A DNA stretch of 64,000 nucleotides from NCBI RefSeq assembly GCF_009807005.1, contig NZ_WUBR01000002.1, forward strand, positions 310,001-374,000, written 5' to 3'. The notes below the pieces were generated by a model. That model saw only the letters and a list, made by a program, of their open reading frames with translations. It was not told the origin of the DNA and searched no databases. This document shows positions 59,924-64,000 of this stretch, in pieces (positions within the stretch are counted from its first letter, which is position 1; each line of letters starts with the position of its first letter). Source of the stretch: Aurantiacibacter rhizosphaerae (GTDB taxonomy: Bacteria; Pseudomonadota; Alphaproteobacteria; Sphingomonadales; Sphingomonadaceae). The position numbers were made by a program, and so were the translations under genes.

Positions 59924-60475
59924 ATGCCCCGCCTGATCCTCTTCAACAAGCCGATGAACGTGCTGTCGCAGTTTACCGACCGCGGCAGCATTACCGCGCG
60001 CGAGACATTGTCCGACTATATCGACGTGCCAAGAGTCTATCCCGCGGGCCGTCTGGACCGGGACAGCGAGGGCCTGTTGCTCTTGACCGATGACGGCAAG
60101 CTGCAGGCGCGCATTGCCGATCCCAAGTTCAAGCTGCCCAAGACCTATCTGGTGCAGGTGGAAGGCGAGCCGGACGACGCCGCCATTCAGAAACTGGCGC
60201 GCGGTGTGGAATTGAAGGACGGCCTCACCCGCCCTGCCCGCGCCGAAGCTATCGCCGATCCGCAGCTTTGGCCGCGCGATCCGCCCGTCCGTTTCCGCAA
60301 GAGCGTGCCCGATCATTGGCTGCGCATAACCATCACCGAAGGCCGCAACCGGCAGGTGCGCCGGATGACGGCGGCTGTCGGCCTTCCCACCCTGCGCCTC
60401 GTGCGCTGGAGCGTGGGCGAGTGGAGCCTTGATAGCCTGAAGCCGGGCGAATGGTGCAATGCAGCACACAAGTGA
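59924..60475 (+). CDS. rluE: 23S rRNA pseudouridine synthase, RluE-like
   Basis: The 183-residue protein belongs to the RsuA/RluB/RluE/RluF family: [14 protein letters not shown], the catalytic aspartate in [30 protein letters not shown] and [15 protein letters not shown]. Absence of an S4 domain and the short length point to the RluE type (23S U2457 in E. coli); the exact site here is inferred. It is 6 bases after the DUF2059 gene. Confidence 0.88.
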   Translation: MPRLILFNKPMNVLSQFTDRGSITARETLSDYIDVPRVYPAGRLDRDSEGLLLLTDDGKLQARIADPKFKLPKTYLVQVEGEPDDAAIQKLARGVELKDGLTRPARAEAIADPQLWPRDPPVRFRKSVPDHWLRITITEGRNRQVRRMTAAVGLPTLRLVRWSVGEWSLDSLKPGEWCNAAHK

Positions 60476-60554
60476 TGGACGGCTCGCTCACCGGGTGACA
60501 TAAGTGCAGCCAGGAGAGGAGAGCAGGATTCTCTTTTTGAAGGAGCGCTCTTTC

Positions 60555-61202
60555 GTGCCAGATCCCAAACCCACGGTTATCGCAATCGTCAGCCAGAAGG
60601 GCGGCTCCGGCAAAACCACGCTCGCGCTGCATCTTGCCACCATCGCTGTGCAGAAGAAGATGACGACCTGCGTGATCGACACCGATCCGCAGGCGACGGC
60701 AGCTGCATGGGGAGACTGGCGCGGCGATTTCCTGCCCGCCGTAGTCACCAGCCCGCCGGCCCGGCTTTCCCGCACCATAGAAAACGCGCGCAAGGAAGGC
60801 GTGGCGCTGATCGTGATCGACACGCCGCCCCACGCAGAGGCCGCCATGCGCGAAGCCATCAAGGCTGCAGACCTTGTGCTGATACCCACACGCCCGCGCG
60901 CCTTCGATCTGCATGCGCTCGAAGGGATTGCCGATCTCATCAGCTACACCGGCACGCCTGCGCATGTGGTGCTGAACGGCGTGCCCGCCCGCGCCACCAA
61001 GATGGTGGATGATGCAAAGGCCGTCGTCGCAGAACTCGGGCTGGAAACCTGCCCCGTTACTTTTGGAGAGCGCGCCGATTTCCACCGCTCCTCCTCCAGC
61101 GGCGAAGTGGCGAGCGAGGTGGACGCCAATGGCAAGGCCGCAGAGGAAGTAAAGGCGCTGTGGACCTGGGTGAAGAAAGCGCTGCCGAAACCCTCCGCCT
61201 GA
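60555..61202 (+). CDS. ParA/MinD-like ATPase
   Basis: The 215-residue protein has the deviant Walker A KGGSGKTT in AIVSQKGGSGKTTLALHLA, the switch I-like VIDTDPQATAAAWGDWR and Walker B LIVIDTPPH. There is no ParB or partition site next to it, so it is not an obvious segregation locus; orphan ParA proteins position various cellular cargos. I use GTG 60555 with AAGGAG 9 bases upstream and not the more upstream start at 60504. Confidence 0.88.
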   Translation: MPDPKPTVIAIVSQKGGSGKTTLALHLATIAVQKKMTTCVIDTDPQATAAAWGDWRGDFLPAVVTSPPARLSRTIENARKEGVALIVIDTPPHAEAAMREAIKAADLVLIPTRPRAFDLHALEGIADLISYTGTPAHVVLNGVPARATKMVDDAKAVVAELGLETCPVTFGERADFHRSSSSGEVASEVDANGKAAEEVKALWTWVKKALPKPSA

Positions 61203-61374
61203 CCGATCCGCCCATGGCCGGGCGCGATAATTTTGATTGATCAACCACTATAGGGCCGATTGCAGCGCAATTGCCGCGCTGCTGGCGCCACGACAGCCAC
61301 GCTTGTGGTGGAGAAAGGCTTTTTAGCCGCCTTTTCGGGTGGCGAAATCGGCCTCTCGCGCCTATGTGGGCGCC

Positions 61375-61809
61375 ATGAAGATTGCCATAGCCTCCGATCA
61401 TGCCGCGCTCGACCTGAAAGCCGAATTGCGCGAATGGCTTATCGAACAGGGTCACGAGGTTGCCGACCTTGGCCCGGACACCGGCGAATCGGTGGATTAT
61501 CCCGATTACGGATACAAGCTTGCCGGCGTCGTCGCCGATGGCACCGTGGATCGCGGCGTTGCGTTATGCGGTTCCGGAATTGGCATTTCCATGTCGGTGA
61601 ACCGCAACCCCGCCGTGCGCTGTGCACTGGTTTCCGAACCGCTTTCCGCCAGCCTGTGCCGCGAACACAATGATGCCAATGTCATTGCCATGGGCGCCCG
61701 CCTGATCGGGTCTGACATGGCCAAGGCCTGTATTACCGCTTTCCTCGAAACGGAGTTTGCAGGCGGGCGGCACCAGCGCCGCGTCGACAAACTGTCCAAT
61801 CCGTCCTGA
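61375..61809 (+). CDS. rpiB: Ribose 5-phosphate isomerase B
   Basis: RpiB interconverts ribose 5-phosphate and ribulose 5-phosphate. The 144-residue protein has the family residues: [14 protein letters not shown] at the N-terminus, [10 protein letters not shown], the active-site cysteine in [15 protein letters not shown], and [16 protein letters not shown]. The start is the ATG at 61375 just before the first strand. It lies 25 bases upstream of glyA, a common pairing in alphaproteobacteria. Confidence 0.95.
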   Translation: MKIAIASDHAALDLKAELREWLIEQGHEVADLGPDTGESVDYPDYGYKLAGVVADGTVDRGVALCGSGIGISMSVNRNPAVRCALVSEPLSASLCREHNDANVIAMGARLIGSDMAKACITAFLETEFAGGRHQRRVDKLSNPS

Positions 61810-61834
61810 ACGCCAATCCCTCCCGAAAGTCAGC

Positions 61835-63154
61835 ATGATGACCACCGCAACCCAATCCGCCGCCAACGCCTCCTGGCTTGATCGCTTCTGGAGCGATGAC
61901 CTGGAGGATGCCGATCCCGAAGTCGCCGCGATCATCCAGCGCGAACTGGGCCGCCAGCGGGACGGTATCGAGCTGATTGCCAGCGAGAACGTCGCCAGCC
62001 CGGCCGTGCTGGAAGCCTGCGGCAGCGTGTTCACCAACAAATATGCAGAGGGCTATCCCGGTCGCCGCTATTATGGCGGGTGCGAATATGCCGACCAGGT
62101 TGAAACCATCGCGATAGAGCGCGCCAAGCAATTGTTCGGCTGCGACTTCGCCAATGTGCAGCCCAATTCCGGCAGCCAGATGAACCAGGCGGTGTTCCTC
62201 GCCCTGCTGAATCCGGGCGATACCTTCATGGGTCTGGACCTTGCCAGCGGCGGGCACCTGACACACGGTTCTCCCGTCAACATGAGTGGCAAGTGGTTCA
62301 ACGTGGTGCCTTACGGCGTGCGCCGCGAGGACAGCCGCATCGACATGGAAGACGTGCGCCGCCTTGCGCATGAGCATAAGCCGAAGCTGATCATCAGCGG
62401 CGGCACCGCCTATCCGCGCACCTGGGATTTCGCGGAATTCCGCAAGATCGCAGACGAGGTTGGCGCTTATTTGCTGGCGGATATCTCGCATTTCTCCGGC
62501 CTGGTGGTGGGCGGGCAGCACCCTTCGCCCTTCCCCCACGCCCATGTCGTCACCAGCACCACGCACAAGAGCCTGCGCGGCCCGCGCTCCGGCATCATCC
62601 TGTGGAATGATGAGGAACTGACCAAGCCGATCAACATGGCCGTATTCCCCGGCATGCAGGGCGGCCCGCTGATGCACACCATCGCCGGCAAGGCCGTGGC
62701 ATTCGGAGAGGCGCTGCGCCCCGAATTCCGCGTCTATGCGCAGTCAGTTGCAGAAAATGCGAAGGCGCTGGCTTCCAGCCTCGCCGAAGGGGGCATAGAT
62801 ATCGTATCGGGCGGCACGGATAACCATCTGATGCTGGCCGATCTCACGCCCAAGGATGTGACCGGCAAGGCCGCTGAAAAGGGCCTGGATCGCGCCTTGA
62901 TGACTTGCAACAAGAACGCCATTCCCTTCGAACCGCGTTCGCCATTCGTCACCAGCGGCGTTCGCCTCGGCACGCCTGCGGGCACGACGCGCGGCTTTGG
63001 CCCTGCCGAATTCCGCAAGATCGGCACGCTGATGGCAGAAGTGATCGACGGCATGGCCCGCAATGGCGATGATGGCGATGCACAGGTGGAAGAACGCGTG
63101 CGCCGCGAAGTTGGCGAATTGTGCGCGGCCTTCCCCGTCTATCCGGGAAGATAA
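61835..63154 (+). CDS. glyA: Serine hydroxymethyltransferase
   Basis: PLP enzyme converting serine and tetrahydrofolate to glycine and methylene-tetrahydrofolate. The 439-residue protein has [16 protein letters not shown], the [15 protein letters not shown] segment, DISHFSGLV, and the PLP lysine in [14 protein letters not shown]. The ATG at 61835 (followed by another ATG) is chosen since the longer frame overlaps rpiB. Downstream a small membrane protein gene and nrdR follow closely. Confidence 0.97.
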   Translation: MMTTATQSAANASWLDRFWSDDLEDADPEVAAIIQRELGRQRDGIELIASENVASPAVLEACGSVFTNKYAEGYPGRRYYGGCEYADQVETIAIERAKQLFGCDFANVQPNSGSQMNQAVFLALLNPGDTFMGLDLASGGHLTHGSPVNMSGKWFNVVPYGVRREDSRIDMEDVRRLAHEHKPKLIISGGTAYPRTWDFAEFRKIADEVGAYLLADISHFSGLVVGGQHPSPFPHAHVVTSTTHKSLRGPRSGIILWNDEELTKPINMAVFPGMQGGPLMHTIAGKAVAFGEALRPEFRVYAQSVAENAKALASSLAEGGIDIVSGGTDNHLMLADLTPKDVTGKAAEKGLDRALMTCNKNAIPFEPRSPFVTSGVRLGTPAGTTRGFGPAEFRKIGTLMAEVIDGMARNGDDGDAQVEERVRREVGELCAAFPVYPGR

Positions 63155-63157
63155 GAC

Positions 63158-63388
63158 ATGACCGATCCGAACAAGCCGAACGACCCCATCGACAATCGCA
63201 TCCTGGTGGATGCCGTGGAAGAGGTGAAGGCAATGGGCAAGGACGGGCTTGATCACCCGTCGTCCAAGCCCGTGCTGACCGGCGCCGCCATCGGCGCGCT
63301 GGCGGGCGGCCTGCTGCCTGTGGTGACGTGGCCCGTTGGCCTGGTCGCCGGAGCAGGATACATGATCTACAAGCGGATCCGGCCCTGA
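63158..63388 (+). CDS. Small membrane protein between glyA and nrdR
   Basis: The 76-residue product has a polar acidic N-terminus and a glycine-rich hydrophobic C-terminal half (LTGAAIGALAGGLLPVVTWP, then VGLVAGAGYMIY) ending in basic residues. It begins 3 bases after glyA and ends 3 bases before nrdR, which supports it as a real operon member. There is no known function. Confidence 0.75.
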   Translation: MTDPNKPNDPIDNRILVDAVEEVKAMGKDGLDHPSSKPVLTGAAIGALAGGLLPVVTWPVGLVAGAGYMIYKRIRP

Positions 63389-63391
63389 TCC

Positions 63392-63877
63392 ATGCGCTGC
63401 CCATTCTGCGCGCATGACGACAGCCAGGTAAAGGATTCGCGCCCCACGGAAGACAACACCGCGATCCGCCGCCGTCGCCAGTGCGAAGGATGCGGTGCGC
63501 GCTTCACCACCTTTGAACGCGTGCAGTTGCGCGATGTGGCGGTGCTGAAATCCACAGGCGATGAAACCCCGCCCCGCCGCGAGAGTTTTGACCGATCCAA
63601 GATCGAGCAATCCGTGGCCCTGGCCTGCCGCAAACGAGGGATAGAGCAGGAGCGGATCGATCAGCTGGTATCCGGCATTCAGCGGCAGGTGGAAACCGCG
63701 GGGGACAGCGAAATCCCCTCCGCTCGCATTGGCGAGATGGTGATGGAAGGCCTGCGTCAGCTGGATACCGTGGCCTATATCCGCTTCGCCTCCGTCTACC
63801 GCGACTTTTCCGAAGCGCGCGATTTTGAGGAATTTGCCAGCACCGTGCAGCAGGTTGCGCCCGATGGCGACGGCTGA
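63392..63877 (+). CDS. nrdR: Ribonucleotide reductase repressor NrdR
   Basis: NrdR represses ribonucleotide reductase genes in response to ATP/dATP. The 161-residue protein shows the N-terminal zinc ribbon (CPFC at 3-6 and CEGCG near 31), the [19 protein letters not shown] segment and the ATP-cone ([20 protein letters not shown], then RFASVYRDF). Standard length. It overlaps the following methyltransferase gene by 14 bases. Confidence 0.96.
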   Translation: MRCPFCAHDDSQVKDSRPTEDNTAIRRRRQCEGCGARFTTFERVQLRDVAVLKSTGDETPPRRESFDRSKIEQSVALACRKRGIEQERIDQLVSGIQRQVETAGDSEIPSARIGEMVMEGLRQLDTVAYIRFASVYRDFSEARDFEEFASTVQQVAPDGDG

Positions 63878-64000
63878 AACTGCCCCATCCGGCAACGCTC
63901 CGCCCGTGATCGTGCTGGTGCGCCCGCAACTGGGCGAGAATATCGGCAAGGCGGCGCGTGCCATGCTGAACTTCGGCCTCAGCGAAATGCGTCTGGTGAA
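63864..64000 (+). CDS. SpoU/TrmJ-family RNA methyltransferase, 5' end only
   Basis: The first 45 codons are present; the gene runs off the window. After a short variable N-terminus it reads [20 protein letters not shown] and [11 protein letters not shown], the start of a SpoU-type SAM-binding trefoil-knot methyltransferase, most like TrmJ (tRNA 2'-O-methylation at position 32). The ATG at 63864 lies within the end of nrdR. Confidence 0.8.
   Translation, partial: MATAETAPSGNAPPVIVLVRPQLGENIGKAARAMLNFGLSEMRLV

Noticed and set aside
60504-60554. Extended N-terminus of the ParA-like protein and a weak T-tailed hairpin in the same place
   Set aside because: The extension overlaps a GAGA/TCTC hairpin and lacks family similarity; the GTG at 60555 has a better ribosome binding site. 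The hairpin is too weak to call a terminator.

Overview
The window is chromosomal DNA of an alphaproteobacterium, most likely a sphingomonad of the Erythrobacteraceae type. This rests on recognisable gene content and order, not on a database search: the dusB-ntrB-ntrC-ntrY-ntrX cluster, fused ispDF, a tandem (two Sm domain) Hfq, mreBCD-mrdA-rodA, a RibB with an N-terminal helix-turn-helix, dnaG-rpoD, and a GGAAC-N16-CGTT promoter of the alphaproteobacterial general stress sigma factor EcfG. Most of the window is GC-rich, tightly packed core genome with many 1- to 8-base start/stop overlaps.

Layout. 0.1-10.2 kb: mazG, hflX, tandem hfq and the nitrogen regulatory operon (leftward). 10.2-19.3 kb: ispDF, pncC, a START-domain protein, lipA, carbonic anhydrase, a NYN/OST-HTH protein, DUF1206 and glutaredoxin-MauE membrane proteins, mutL. 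19.4-25.2 kb: the rod-shape and elongasome operon mreB-mreC-mreD-mrdA-rodA, then tRNA-Lys(CTT). 25.4-33.1 kb: oxidoreductases, an M48 peptidase, a flavin reductase diverging from an HTH-RibB/ribH/aldo-keto reductase operon, eno. 33.1-35.5 kb: a four-gene small membrane protein operon behind an EcfG-type promoter, and a DUF4170 gene. 47.3-64 kb: greA, carB-(unknown gene)-carA, yqeY, two paralogous lipoproteins, dnaG, rpoD, a pseudouridine synthase, a ParA-like ATPase, rpiB, glyA, nrdR and the start of a SpoU-type methyltransferase.

The exceptional region is 35505-47276, an 11.8-kb AT-richer mobile element. It has 46-bp imperfect terminal inverted repeats and a 16-bp direct duplication of its target, CCCCGCTTCGGCGGGG. 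Removing the element plus one copy restores a perfect bidirectional UUCG-loop terminator between the DUF4170 gene and greA. It encodes a solo Cas1 with the E/H/D catalytic residues, an HNH protein, a family B DNA polymerase with intact exonuclease and polymerase motifs, and two unknown proteins, which is the hallmark set of a casposon (self-synthesising Cas1 transposon). Next to the right end it carries two overlapping reverse transcriptase genes that look like a two-RT antiphage system (DRT type 3), followed by a strongly self-complementary non-coding segment that could be its ncRNA. At the left end it carries small hypothetical genes separated by a repeated intergenic unit. A bacterial casposon carrying a reverse-transcriptase defence module is the main discovery candidate here.

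Other notable points are a probable CTG start for hflX overlapping the hfq stop codon, paired TGTGAT palindromes around the ribB operon suggesting autoregulation, and an unrelated-looking gene wedged between carA and carB with overlapping codons on both sides.
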